Shown: positions 11,795 to 24,190 of the stretch, in pieces
How the letters are laid out: each line of letters begins with the position of its first letter
How positions within the stretch are numbered: position 1 is the first letter of the stretch
From: Ricinus communis
Taxonomy: Eukaryota; Streptophyta; Magnoliopsida; Malpighiales; Euphorbiaceae
NCBI RefSeq assembly: GCF_019578655.1
Contig: NC_063257.1
Coordinates: 6,944,001 to 7,008,000 of the forward strand
Reading direction: 5' to 3'
Length of the DNA: 64,000 nucleotides
Notes under the pieces: generated by a model
What the model was told of the DNA's origin: nothing
What the model saw: the letters and a program-made list of their open reading frames with translations, nothing else
The model's database searches: none
Program-made: the position numbers and the translations under genes

Positions 11795-14398
11795 TCAAGC
11801 CTTGTGGGGTGGGCATTGATAGCACTTGGTGAATAGACCAAATGAATTAATTTGATGTATGAAATTGAGCAAGCTTGCCCATCCTCCAAACCCAAATCCC
11901 ACAACAAAAACCCATACGACTACAAAGAGGTTCATGCAGAACATTCCAACCCAACCTCCTAAAAATGATGGTGGTCTCTCTACTGCATTCTGTTTAAAAC
12001 CAATTTACAAAAAGAAAAAAATCAAATTAGTATACTGTAATTGCTCATGTATTATTACTCTACTTAATTAATGAGTAGTTAAGATGACTAACCTCTCGAG
12101 CAGACGCAGAAGAGAAAGTAATCATGTGTGCTAATGAAGGAATTATGTAGACAGTAAAGCTGACAAGAAGAGATCCGACAGTTGAATTGATGGGTCCAAA
12201 GAAAGGGAAGATAATAGCAAGAAACCATATTGGTATCACCACAGGAAGTCTAGCCAATGCCCTTTTGAACAAACTCTTTGTGTCATGAACTCTAATGAAT
12301 TTTTCCCACACAAAGTATAAAGGGGTGCATGCAAATCCAAATGTTATAAACTGCACCACATAATTGATAATAGTTGAAGAAAAACAACAACAAAAAAAAG
12401 TGTTACCCTTTTATGAAATAATCCAATTAATTTGAAAAACTAGAATAAATTGTTGAAATATTAACCTGATGAATGAGCATAAGTACCACAGCAGTATCTC
12501 TAAATCCAGTTTTTGGAAGCAAAGATAGAGCATTTGAATGAGTAAGAAGCAAGTCACCAAATGCCCAATAAACAGCAGAAGCTGATGGGAGTGTTAGAGT
12601 TAACACATATAGTGTTGCCATCAGATATATTAGCTTGAACTTTTGTGGCTTCCACATTGCATGCATGATTTCCCTGCAATAATAATAAACCCAGCTTCAC
12701 TGATCAGAATATAATCTTTTATATATTTCTATGTAATACATGCGCGTATCTGCATTCGCATGCATTTTTAACATTTCTCAGTCAGCAACCCACTGGAGAA
12801 CTTTTTTCTTTTATAAAAAGTTATCAGAAAGTTGATTGCCAGTTTCTAAGGAAAAGCTGTTCCCTTAGTTGGAAACCGTTCCAGTAAATATGGCTATGGA
12901 TAGATGAAGTGTATATAAAAAAATATATGTGCTATGATTAATTGGAGTTTTTATATGTTTTAGACACCTATATATAATTTATAAAAATGCTGAAAAATTA
13001 GCTAATATTTAATGAAAGTGGATCTCCTTAAATGAATATTTTCACTTGGAATTAAAATTTTGATCCAACTTTGGGAGATAGTCTGGATATTCTCACATAA
13101 TAAATTTTTTTAAATAGAATTATTATTTTTATTTTAGAGTCCTCACACTGTGACAGCATGCCCACCAAAGGTGTAAAGAATGTTAGTAGCCCCTGTGAAG
13201 TAGAGAACCATTTTGGCTGGACCAGAATGTTTTACTCCTTCAACCTTCATATCAAACAGACAAAAAAAAAGAAGGAGAAATTAATAAATCAATAATAACA
13301 CATAAGATTGATTATGGAAAAGATATCATGCCAAAATTGGGTTTTTGAGTTTAATAGTAATTAAATAATAATTATAATCTAAATATATGATTAAAATACA
13401 TATATGTAGAGCAGTACCTGTCCATGAAGAAAGGAAGCAATTGTCAGATACCATGCAGTATAAGTAGTCATCATAAGACCTAAGAACGACCAAATCCTGT
13501 AATTATGGAACGAAGGAATGAAGACAGTAGTTGCACAACATGCTCCAAAGATGTAGGTCCATGTTCTCTTGTCCAGATTGTCATTTATGTAGTAGATGTT
13601 GCTGCAATTAATATTATTTATGATAAGATCATTGACAGTATGCATAAGTATGTTTGTATAATGCTTTTGAAGAAAGAAAATGAAAAGAAAAGAAAGCATG
13701 TTTGTATAATGATCCAAGACTACCTTGCACAAGCAATCAGCTGAATAACAGATCCAAATAGAAGAAAAGTGCAGTTGAAAAAGAGGCCTGCATTTCTCCA
13801 GTGTTTTCCCAGCAGCCCATCAAGAACTTCAAACCACTACATAAAATGCAAATAAATTTACAACTCTAATGAGAGATCTACAGAAAGAAACTTCTGTTAA
13901 GAATATGCTTTTAAAGAATTTCTATACTAGTGCTAAGAACATTGATAAATACCTGAATTACATGATTCCTGAAATCAACTTTTTCTCTTTCTTTTCTAGT
14001 CCTATACTCAACATATAGAACACTTATAAGGTAAGCAGTCCAACTTCCCATCAAACCATAGAAAAGTTGTAAAAGAATCCCAGATAACATTCCGAGTTGT
14101 GAAAATGAGTATGGCAATGTCAGTAGCACTTGTGCAACCTACAATTGTTCACATACGAAAAATAATAAATAGACTTGTACAATATTTGATGACAATATAT
14201 AAGAAAAAATGAAGAGCATGAACATATATATATATATATTGCCTGGTTAGAAGAACAGCTAAACCATGCATCATAGACTGAACCACCATGCCAAAAGAAA
14301 TTTGATAATTTGCCCTTAGTAGAACTTGAATTGCCTTCTTCTCTCTCCATTTCTACATAGTTTCCTGCTATAACAGTCTCAACTTTCTCAGAAGCCAT
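11795..14398 (-). CDS. Auxin influx carrier, AUX1/LAX family (LAX2-like)
   Basis: Eight exons on the minus strand: 14398-14243, 14138-13953, 13836-13724, 13601-13418, 13244-13147, 12673-12466, 12350-12093, 11989-11795. They join in frame to 465 aa, close to the family's usual 470-490. The protein is a polytopic plasma-membrane permease of the amino-acid/auxin permease superfamily that imports IAA by proton symport. Diagnostic stretches are GGSVYDAWFSC, LTLPYSFSQLG, GSWTAYLISVLYVEYR, HNYRIWSFLGL, FGGHAVTVEIMHAMWKPQKF, LPVVIPIWFLAIIFPFFGP and the C-terminal FGLFTKCYQCPPHKA. The N-terminus MASEKVETVIAGNYVEMERE resembles the LAX2 branch rather than AUX1/LAX1. All junctions are GT-AG except intron 1, which follows the conserved Asn-Gln with GC (14242-14241). 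The gene appears intact if that GC donor is used. Confidence 0.95.
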
Positions 14399-14530
14399 TG
14401 TTATGTTTTTGGCTAGTGATGGATTGGAGAAGCAATGGACTGATATTGAGTCAATAAATAGATAAAAGAAAGTGCTGCTTCTTTCTTTTCTTCTACATTA
14501 ACTTAGGCCTCCTTGTCCTCCTCCTCTCAT

Positions 14531-14540
14531 CTTTTATAGA
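14531..14540 (-). promoter_or_regulatory. Putative TATA box of the LAX-like gene
   Basis: On the minus strand the sequence reads TCTATAAAAG, about 135 bases upstream of the ATG at 14398. This is a plausible TATA box, leaving a leader of about 100 bases. No other promoter motif is clear. Confidence 0.4.
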
Positions 14541-17500
14541 AAAAGAAAATTTGGGGCAATAATTGAAACACCTAGGTGGGGACCTATTTATGTCTCCCTT
14601 ATCATGTAATTTGCAATATTAGCTCATTTTTCACATAGTTTTATGATGTGTTGGTATATAGCTTTATGGTATGTTTGGTTGATTGGAAAAAAAAGAAAAA
14701 AGGGATGAAGGTAAAGAAAGAATCTAAGGAAATTATTTGAATCAATTTTTGCAAGGGAAAAAGCAGGAGAATAGAAGTGCAAAACCTTCCTTCCTTACAT
14801 TATATACATAATGCTATTCTAATAAATTGAAAAGATTAGTGAAAAAGTAAATGTGATGAAATGTAATGTTAGAAAACAGTAAAAGGTAATTAGTTTTCTT
14901 ATTTATAAGAATTGGAAGGTATTTTATTTTGAATATCATTCTCTTTTCACCATTATTAATATTTATAAAAATTCATAGTTTTTATGATAAAAGTATAAAA
15001 AAAAAAAAGACTATTTTATTGTATATATAGCTTCAAAATTAATTATTGGGCATCCATTCAATTTCCTTATTATGTAGCTTAAATCTGAACCCTCTTATTG
15101 CAAAGTTGATTTAAACTCTTAAACTATAGTATTCAAACATATCATTTTTCTAAATTAACTTTCAAGGAATTTCCATTTATCTTTATTATGATTAGCCCAA
15201 GCGCATTTCCTTCAAGTCCCACCCACCCATCCAAACAGAACGCCTACTTTCACTGGCGGTGACAAGGCCATGTCACCTACATGTGACAAACTCATTTTAC
15301 TGCGCTTTATCTTCTTCTTTTCCTCATTTATTTAATTTCTTTTTATTTTTTCCTCCCATGGGCTGAAAAGGACTACAGTGGACCCAGGCTCTCATGCATT
15401 GCACGAGCGGGGTGGCCCACTATATGCCTCTCCTTTTAAAAAAATATACAACTATATTATATTTTAACATATATATATATATATATATATATGGATTATT
15501 AAAATTTGAAGAAAAAAAAAAGAGAGAAAAGTTTATAATAGAAAAAATGTGTGAAGAGTGTACAATGGGAGTGGTCTAAGATGGAGAGAATGATTACTTA
15601 GAGGTGCGTGCTTTAGTGCTAAACATGATTAGTACCACACGTGTGCCAACTGGCTTTCCAAAAGATTTTTGACACCTTTTTTCTTTTGCTTTTTTAGTTT
15701 ATTTTTTACTTTGGTCTTTGAGTCTAAAAGAAAAAAAAAGTAAAAAAATAAATTTAATTAGGTCTTTCATTCTTTCATTTTCTTATGCATATGTCTCTTC
15801 TTTTCTTTTTCTTTTCTTTCTTTCTTTTCTTTTCTTTTCTTTTCTTTTCTTTTCCTTTGGGGTCATTGATTAGGCATCCCAATCATGAAATTGAATGAAT
15901 GTCTCAAAGAGACACTAAAAAGGGTAGGGCAAATTTGAATTGGGTGACATGTCTGAATGATGGAGTTGATAATTTGTCATCCAATTTTATCACTTAAAAT
16001 GAGAATATAAAAATGGATGCATAGGAAAAAGAAAAAACAATATCGAGAAAGTATGATAAATTAGATTCTAAATTTAACTAAAATAAAATTTATTTAAAAA
16101 ATTAATTATATTTTATTAAATTGAATTCAGTTATAATTAAATTATATAAGATTTAACATATATTTTTATTTCAATCAACATATATAAATTTCATAGTTAT
16201 AAATGATATGTATAAAATCTTATATAATTTATTTTAGTTAAATACAACAATAATATTATTAGATAAAATAAAAAATTACATTCATAAGTTTATATTTGAA
16301 AATTGAAAAAAAAATATTAAAATTTACTATTTTCACATGTAACTTATTATTATAATTAATTTCTTAATAGAAAATACAAACATTTAACATGGAGTTACAG
16401 CTTTAAAGATACAATCTTTGATCCGGCAAGTGTGGGCTTTTTTCTTTCCTTAAATCAAAGGTGAGATGTGCCATATCTAAATTTAGCTTTTCCATTATAA
16501 ACGTTGCGTTTTGGGAGAACCGTGGCCGCTACCACGAAATCGGAACTATTGCCGTGTGATTTGCTCCAAGTTTGCGAGCCAGGCTTTCCACTCCTCTTTT
16601 TTCACCGTAAAATATTAAAAATATTTTAAAAATAACTAAATAAATTATTAAAAATTATAAAATTTAAATTTTAATTGATATTAAGCCTAATAAATATTAA
16701 TAAGAATCCTATGTAATAGACATTTCCATTAAAATCTTTTGGGAAGTGAAAAACTTTACTGTTTTGGCAACAGGTAATCTAACAACAACATCAAATGATG
16801 GCTGTTTGCCTTTATAAAACATTTTATTCTAAAAATCTTGACTCACAGTCAACATGAACTCATTATTTCTTTTATGTAAAATGGCAACCCAAATTGTATA
16901 CATTACTTATTCTCCAATTCAACCCCATGATTGAACTTGTGTTTTACCATGCAAAGTAACAAACTGCCCTTAAACTTATAGCTGTTTCTTTCTTCTTCTT
17001 TTTTATCTTCCTTTGGGGACTAAAAGTATAGCAATCCTCTAGATTCTTGATAGTTACAATTCAATGATGAGCATATTTGAGAACCAGATTGCAAACAATC
17101 ATCGATATGCGATGGTTATAACCACTCATTCTTCTTTTTCTTCTTCTTTTTCACTCTAGGCCAAGATCAATGTAGATCTTATCTATATGTATTGTATGTT
17201 GTTTTTGACCCACCTTACATGTGAAAGAATGAACATTCTAAACCTTTTTTCTCCTGTCAGTATGGGTAAAAGAGAGGGGACCCTTGAGCTAAAAAGATGA
17301 AAAGAGAACCTAACAAGGACTAGTCCAAGTGTAGTTGAGGGGAGTTTGCTCCTTTCTTTAACAGCTTGGATTTGATCTTTTAATTCATGACTCAAAAACA
17401 ATGAAAAGTCTCTTTGGATGTATTTTAGGCCGTACCTGAAAAAAGAAAATACTTAAATGCTAATGTTTCAAAGAATATATACAATTTTGTAAACTTCAGC

Positions 17501-18525
17501 TTAAGCATTAGGATTTCTTTTTATTCAAAGGAGAACTAATGGGTCATGAAAATTTTTCTTTTTTCTTGAACAATAAAAAATATATTAAGGAAAAAAAATA
17601 AAAAATAAAACACATTTTCATTAATTTTTATGGTATTATTGGAAATGAAATTCCCATTTCCAGGTTGTTGTCAACCTGTTGCCATCAAAGATTAGAGAAG
17701 AAAAACTAAATCTTATTGCTACGACTTTCGCATTGAGCCGCATGATTAGGATGTATCATTGAGATGAAGTCTTTCATTTTCTTTTTCGAAAATGAAACTA
17801 GAGAAAATAAATTTCAGTGCATCTTTTAGCATACCGCCGCATATTATATTGAATTATATACAATTTCTTTAAAAATATTTATATATTTTTTAATTACTGT
17901 CGGATGCATATGGTAATTAAATAGTAAAACTAATATTGTTTTAAATTTATTTTAATTAATTATAATTCAATGATTTAAAGCCATATATTTTAATACCATA
18001 AATTTTTTATTACAACCAAAAAGATTAAATTTTTTTTATTTAATTGAGAAATTGTGACATATTTGCTCCACATAAGCATGTATATATACTTTTTTTTGGG
18101 GCTTCGATCATATAAAGTTCTTATTTCTGTAATTCAAAAAATAAGAGAAGTTTTCTACTAATGAATCGATATTCGAAATCGTTCCATTCTGGATCCCTTT
18201 CAAAACACGAGATTTTTAAATTATGAAATAAGTTGTTTCAGTTGTATATTTTAACATTAAGTTTTTACTAAATTTAATATAGCATATAATTTCATTAACA
18301 CCACATTCGTAAGTGAGCTCACATTGATTTTGGATCTTACGATTGATTAACACCATAAAACTTTGCTCTTAAAGATCTTCCTTGCTGAAATGGACTTGAT
18401 GGGTTTTAATTTTACCATCTCTCCCTCTACACTTATTCTTAACCTCTTTTGCTTTGTATTTTAGCTCCATTTTTCTCATTTTTCTACCCACAAAGAGGCG
18501 CAGAGTCATATTATCAGTTACTTAA
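14541..18525. other. AT-rich intergenic region with microsatellites and a MITE-like inverted repeat
   Basis: No gene is seen. It includes (AT)n at about 15468-15493, a TTTTC-type pyrimidine tract at about 15796-15855, and an imperfect inverted repeat at 16071-16245 listed separately. Short open frames lack recognisable motifs. Confidence 0.5.
16071..16245. repeat. MITE-like AT-rich inverted repeat
   Basis: The left side carries ATTTAACTAAAATAAA, then after about 50 bases TTATATAAGATTTAACATATA. The right side carries the reverse complements of both blocks (TATGTATAAAATCTTATATAA, then TTTATTTTAGTTAAAT). The whole can fold into a long imperfect hairpin. Similar AT-rich blocks occur near 24027-24190 and 50170-50310. 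Non-coding MITE identity is inference. Confidence 0.4.
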
Positions 18526-19577
18526 ATGGCAAGTCTCAATTTCCACTTTCCACTTCTGTTCATTCTGCTCATGATTTCATGAGGTAATTCATTTAAGTCT
18601 TTACTAAATATATTAAATTATGTCCTGACTGTTTTTTATTTTAAAAAAAATTGATTGGACTTTGATTTTAATTTGTGATGAAGTGGCAGAAATAAAAGTG
18701 ACAGAATCTACACGAATTTTTACCATTATCAACTATTGCAAAGAGACAATATGGCCTGGAATTACCCCAGGAGAAAGTTTCAATGGAGGTGGATTTCCAT
18801 TAAAACCAGGCCAATATATTGTGTTCATGGGGTAGAATCGGCTGCAACTTCGACAAAAACGGCAATGGTACATGCCAGACGGGGCCTGCGGCACGTCCTT
18901 AAAGTGTTCAGCTGCAGATCAAGCCCCTGCATCACTAGCTGAATTCACCCTAGCAGCACTGGACTTCTACGATGTCAGCCTTGTTGATGGGTTCAAGTTG
19001 CCAATAAGTGTCACACCAATTCACGGGAATGGAAACTGCAGCGTTGCTGGTTGTGATGCTGACTTGAGGATTAACTGCCCGTCGGAGCTCTCTGTCAAGT
19101 CGAAGGGGAAGGCTATCGCTTGCCGGAGTGCCTGTGATGTGTTCAATACCGATGAGTATTGTTGCAGAGGAGTTTATGGGAATCCTGTAGTGTGTCAGCC
19201 TGCTTACTGCTCCAAGAAATTTAAGGAGTCATGCCCTATTGCTTATAGTTATGCATATGATGATCCTACTAGCATTTTTACTTGCTCTGGTACAGATTAT
19301 GTCATCAGTTTTTGTTCTTCTAGGTGAGTAAACATAAGAATTACTGCAAGTGTTACTTATTTTCTTGGATATGATGTCTGTACTTTTTTCTTCTCTTCTT
19401 TTTTGCTATAAACAAACTCTGTTTCCTGTTTTGGCTTTCAGGGATCAACAGGTTTGCACATACCATAATAACAAGCTTGTCTGCGGTAGATCAACAGGAG
19501 GATCTCAAGGATTAAAATCATTTGTTGGGAGATGGATGGTTGTGATGCTTGCAGGGTTGTTATTGGTTAATTGGTGA
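18526..19577 (+). pseudogene. Thaumatin-like protein (PR-5 family) pseudogene
   Basis: Three exons are recognisable: 18526-18583 (signal peptide), 18684-19323 (most of the thaumatin domain) and 19442-19577 (C-terminal Cys pair and a hydrophobic tail). The signal exon reads MASLNFHFPLLFILLMIS and then hits an in-frame TGA at 18580-18582, where a Gly codon is expected, just before the GT donor. In exon 2 the entry KVTESTRIFTIINYC continues to LKPGQYIVF, then the frame stops at TAG. The homology resumes in another frame as RIGCNFDKNGNGTCQTGACG. This indicates deletion of the W-S-G-R-x-W segment that holds the conserved Arg of the REDDD cleft. The rest is well preserved, including LDFYDVSLVDGFKLP and many cysteines. 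The tail SFVGRWMVVMLAGLLLVNW suggests the membrane-anchored TLP subgroup. Two independent lesions argue against function, though assembly error is possible. Confidence 0.88.
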
Positions 19578-20303
19578 ACTGATATATCGTATTTTTAGGT
19601 TTATTAAGACAGACATCTTTTGTTTTTGGATAATGTTAGAGAAGTATTTTATTCTTTGATAATTAAGGTTGCCCCTTAAAACTTGTCAAAGAGGATTGGT
19701 TCTTCCCTTTGCATGAGAAATGACTCAAAATGGGGAAACTTGTAAATATACATTTGTTGGTTCTGTTGTTTTTCTTCTATTCAAGTGGGCAAGAATTAAT
19801 TGCATTATCTATCCTATGTGATCATAAAATTCAATTCAGCATATTATTTCTTTTCTCCATTTAGTATTTTTAACCTTTAGGTTATTTCTAATTGCACTTT
19901 TTTTACTAGTTTTTTTACACACCCTTCATATTTAGACAGTTATTTATATCCTTAAAATTATTAATTTCTATATATTAATCTTTAAATAGTAAAATAATCA
20001 ATTTCTAAATTATATTATTATTAATATCCCAAGAGCAACATATTTTATTTTCATTTGTAATATAAGAACTTATATTAAATGATTAAATAATTTATTTCTC
20101 TATCTATTCTTTTCAATTTTCTTATTGTAATTAAATTTGTTGTTTAGTTTAATTAGTTCAATATTTTATTTTCATTTGTAATATAAGCACTTATATTAAA
20201 TAACCAATTATTTACTTTTCTATTTATTTTAATTTTGTAATCAAATAATAAATAACAATGTGAAGTTTATTTTAAATGAAAAACAGTAATTTAATAAAAT
20301 ATC
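19578..20303. other. Spacer between the two pseudogenes, with an internal direct repeat
   Basis: No gene. An approximately 40-base AT-rich block (TATTTTATTTTCATTTGTAA and following) occurs at about 20039-20080 and again at about 20161-20201, a spacing near 121 bases. Confidence 0.5.
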
Positions 20304-20991
20304 GCAGGGGCAGCAGCTCTTCGTCTCACTAAAGATATCGCAGAAAACAATCTTCACTCTCGCATTCTTATTGTTTGCTCTGAGAACAAAACAATGTTTT
20401 CATGCTCCTTCAGATACCCACTTAGATATACTTGTCGGGTCTGCAATTTTTGCCGATGGCGCTGCAGCTGTGATTGTTGGTGCATATCCTGACATAGTAA
20501 CTGAGAAGCCCTTTTTCCAAGTGGTCGCATCATCACAAACCACCATTCCAGACTCTGAGAATGGAATAGTAGGGCACGTACGTTAAATGGGTTTATCCTA
20601 TTATTTATCAAAAAATGTTCCCCAAGTTATTCGAGACCATATCATACAATGTCTGAAAGAGACATTCTCCGGCATTGGGTTTATTCAGGACTGGAATTCA
20701 TTGTTTTATATTGTTCATCCTGGAGGGCCAGCAGTACTTAAAGGGTTGGAAGAGAAACTTGGCCTGGAAAAGGAGAAACTTAGAGCAAGCCGTCATGTGT
20801 TGAGTGAGTATAGAAACATGTGGAGTCCAAGTGTGTTCTTTATTCTTGATGAGATGAGGAAAAATTCTTTTGAGGAAGGAAAGGCCACTACTGGAGAAGG
20901 CCTGGATTTGGGTGTTATGTTTGGTTTAGGCCCTGGTTTGACTGCGGAGGGCATTCTTCTACGTAGTGTTGCTATTGGTTCAAATCGTTGA
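20304..20991 (+). pseudogene. Type III polyketide synthase (chalcone/stilbene synthase-like) 3' fragment, broken
   Basis: The fragment covers roughly the C-terminal 230 residues of a CHS-type protein. It begins [16 protein letters not shown], that is, immediately after the position of the catalytic Cys, which is missing together with the whole N-terminus. After CSENKTMF the frame shifts; the spacer to [20 protein letters not shown] is 22 bases where family members usually have eight codons. A TAA at 20584-20586 then replaces the Glu codon in GHVR-E-MGL. The remainder is open to TGA at 20989 and keeps the catalytic His ([12 protein letters not shown]) and Asn (LSEYRNM) and the GLGPGLT signature. 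It cannot make a working enzyme. It is best read as a degenerating gene copy, possibly a partial duplication. Confidence 0.9.
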
Positions 20992-23900
20992 ATCAATGAT
21001 TTAGTGACAATGTCGTCGTAAAGTTATTATCATGTTTGGTCTATTTTCAATAAATAAAATAATTAACTATATCTCAATGATTGATGAACTATTAATGCAG
21101 TATTGTATCAATTATTATACGGAAAGATTTTATGACAATGCGGTTGTTTTACAAAGTAATTTTTTTCTTTTTTTTATAATAAAAAATTTATATCATTTCT
21201 CGATTTGCACGTGTCATTCTTACACAGTGACATACTACTCTTCTCTGTATCATTCTAATTTCATCATATGTTTTCGAAAAAGACGTAATTTTATTTTTGT
21301 TAATTATCATTTTTATTAAAAATAATATATTTTACTTTATTAGTTGTCGCCAAATATATATTGCAAGAGTGATAAAAACAAAGTGAAAATGAAGGATAAG
21401 AAAAAAGAACAAAAGAAGTTGTTATATTATTTTATAATTTTATCATTTGACAACTTTCAGTATGTGATTTTTTTTTTAGTAAAAATAAATACATAGTTAA
21501 AAAAATTATGCCAAAAATAAAAATATTTCACCCTTAAAAGATATCAATTGTCAAGGATTTAGCTATTTTCACTATGATCAACCGTTGTTATTGTATTTCA
21601 TGTGTTTGACGATATCAATTTAGACTGAAATGTAATGATTAAATAATAGAATTAAAAGTTATTAAGTTTCAAATTCATATTTTCAAATATGAAAAATAAG
21701 TTAATGATGGTTGATCGGAGTGTAGGTAATTGAATTCTTATAAGTCAATACTCTTTAATAGTGAGATATTTTAACTATATATATCTTTTTAAAGAAAAAA
21801 ATATATAATAGAAATTATAAAACAGTAAATAATTTATCTAATAATCTATCTATAATTTTTTAATTATATAAAAATGAAAATAGTAGAGGAGCAAATAATT
21901 TATTAAAAGGCCCAATCAGGTCTTTTAAGTCATTCAAAATTAAATAAAATTAACGCCTATTAGACATAATTAGAACTCTAATTCTTTCAGGTAATATTCA
22001 GTTCAACTTCCTAATTGACCACGAATAAAGTTGGTATTTAACTTGTTTCTCAAAGAAGTTTCTTCAAGACTTTCTCATTAGTTCGTTCTTTAAGGATGTG
22101 TGTAGAAGCAAACCTGGATAGATTATGGATATAAAGTAGACTTTGAATGAATGCTTATGTTCTAAAAGGTTGGTACCAAAAATTATATTTTCTTAACAAT
22201 AACTATGGCTACTTTATAATTTATCATCTTAAATAGAATTTGCATTGAGTGCCCACATGACAGGAAAACCCGATTGCGGTCTGGGCTTTGGATATATGAT
22301 TTGTAAAGAAGCCTGGCCTTTTAATGTGTGTGAAATTGTTTGAAAAACTTGGCCCAACATTCGCCTGTGAATGTGATCAATTTCTACTCTCTAGGGCACC
22401 GGCTTGATATATAGCCATGGTTGTAGAGTGGTAGTGTATTCTTTACTTATTTGTGGGCAAGTCATAATGTTGCAAATTATTAAAGAGATCATCTGGATAG
22501 CAAATAAGACTATTCCCCACCAGAGCATTGATCAGCTTTCAGTTAGAAACTAAAATCTAAGGGCTCATTCAGAAACTTCACATGCTCTATTTATGGTCTT
22601 ACCTACCATCTTTCTTGGACTTCAGTATCATGAAATCCCGTTACTTATTGCTATTTTCTTTTCTCATTTTCTTCCAGTTTTATTCTGGGTTACCACATCC
22701 CACTATATTCTCACTAGTGAACAACATCCCACTGTTTTGTATTGTATTGAGATTCATACTGTTGCACTGTATATGTAGCTTTCAGTTTCATTTTTCTTTT
22801 AAGAAAATAAAAGAAATTCTTTAATGAATCTTCTTCACCCCAGGAGTGTGGTTCTAAATACTGTTCTTATGAAAATCTTTTTGCTGTAAAATTTGTTAAC
22901 TAAATATTATTATATTCCTTTTATGACAATTTTTGTAATAATTGTCTTTAATACTTGGACACCATACATCAGCTGAAGCAGGAGCACTGAATCCATCAAC
23001 AGACATTTTGAGTATCAAATTGTATTAATTGGAGTTGGGTCTGGTTCGTTCGTGCACCAATCTAAGAGAAAATAACAAAGTGTGAAAATGATGGTGGCAT
23101 CTAATCCCGTAGCTTTTTCAAAAGGTAAAAGGTACTGGACTACTCTCTTTCTCCTTTTCTACCAAAAAAGTGCCAACCCCCATTATGAGAACACCATAAA
23201 CTTACCGATCAAACTCAGTAGAAGAGTATTATTTTGCACAGTACAGTCCTTTTATGTATTTTACACGTGTAGGTGTAGCCTGCTACAGTAATTAAACAAA
23301 TATTTTCTCCTGCTAAAACAAGTTATTAAATGTTAATAGCTCTTCCCTACTTTCTCTTTTTATTTTGATAAATCTTTTTAGCAAACAGCGGATAACAAAT
23401 TTTAACTGCAAGTAGGAGGAAGAAATTATAAAAAAAAAAAAAAAAAAAAAAGGTGTCGGGCGGGAATGCCCTAATGAAGGGGAGGTCCACAGCGATGGAA
23501 AATCCTTGTGGGAGAGTGAGGACAAAAGCATTAAGGAGTGGGATCTATTGAGGCTCCAAAAAATTGATTATTGAATCTGACTAAAGGAGAGCAGTGAACC
23601 CATCACTTTCACTGTCGTTTTTGTGTCTCCCAAACGAAGATAATAATCCTCTACTCCTTAGACTACCAGCAGTAACCCATTGATTTCTTCTAAATTCTTT
23701 TAAGAAGCTCAATAGTATTCCAATTCAGATCTCATTTCTTGTGTCCCATCCCCTATTTGGAAAGGGTGTAAACTGGGAGGATTGAAAATACTTTTCATTC
23801 TTTGAAAGAAAGAGAGGAAATGGAAGCATGCTTAACTTTAGTCCGACACTACATATATATATGTTCAATTCTTTAAATTTTTTATTTATTTATAACTCAA

Positions 23901-24026
23901 AAAATAATGAGAAACATACAAATTAGGATTTAAAAAAATATACGATTGCTTCACAAAATATTTTCACTCAATATAGGTGAAAAAAAAATGAAAATGCTAC
24001 AAAATACCTAGTAATTTATGCAGTGT

Positions 24027-24190
24027 TTAACTGAAATTCATAAAATTTATAAAATTTAGTTTTAAATTTATAGTTTATGCGCTTTGAATGAAGTGAAAAT
24101 TAATTTAAAATTCTATATAATTAAATTTGCATAGAATTAATTATATTTAAACTAAATTCTAACAAATATAAAAATTTCTAAATAAATTTC
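24027..24190. repeat. AT-rich MITE-like block
   Basis: Starts with TTAACTGAAATTCATAAAAT and ends with sequence close to its complement (AATAAATTTCAG). It shares words such as AGTTTTAAATTTATA and ATAATTAAAT with the blocks at 16071-16245 and 50170-50310. The terminal inverted structure is imperfect; non-autonomous element identity is tentative. Confidence 0.3.
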
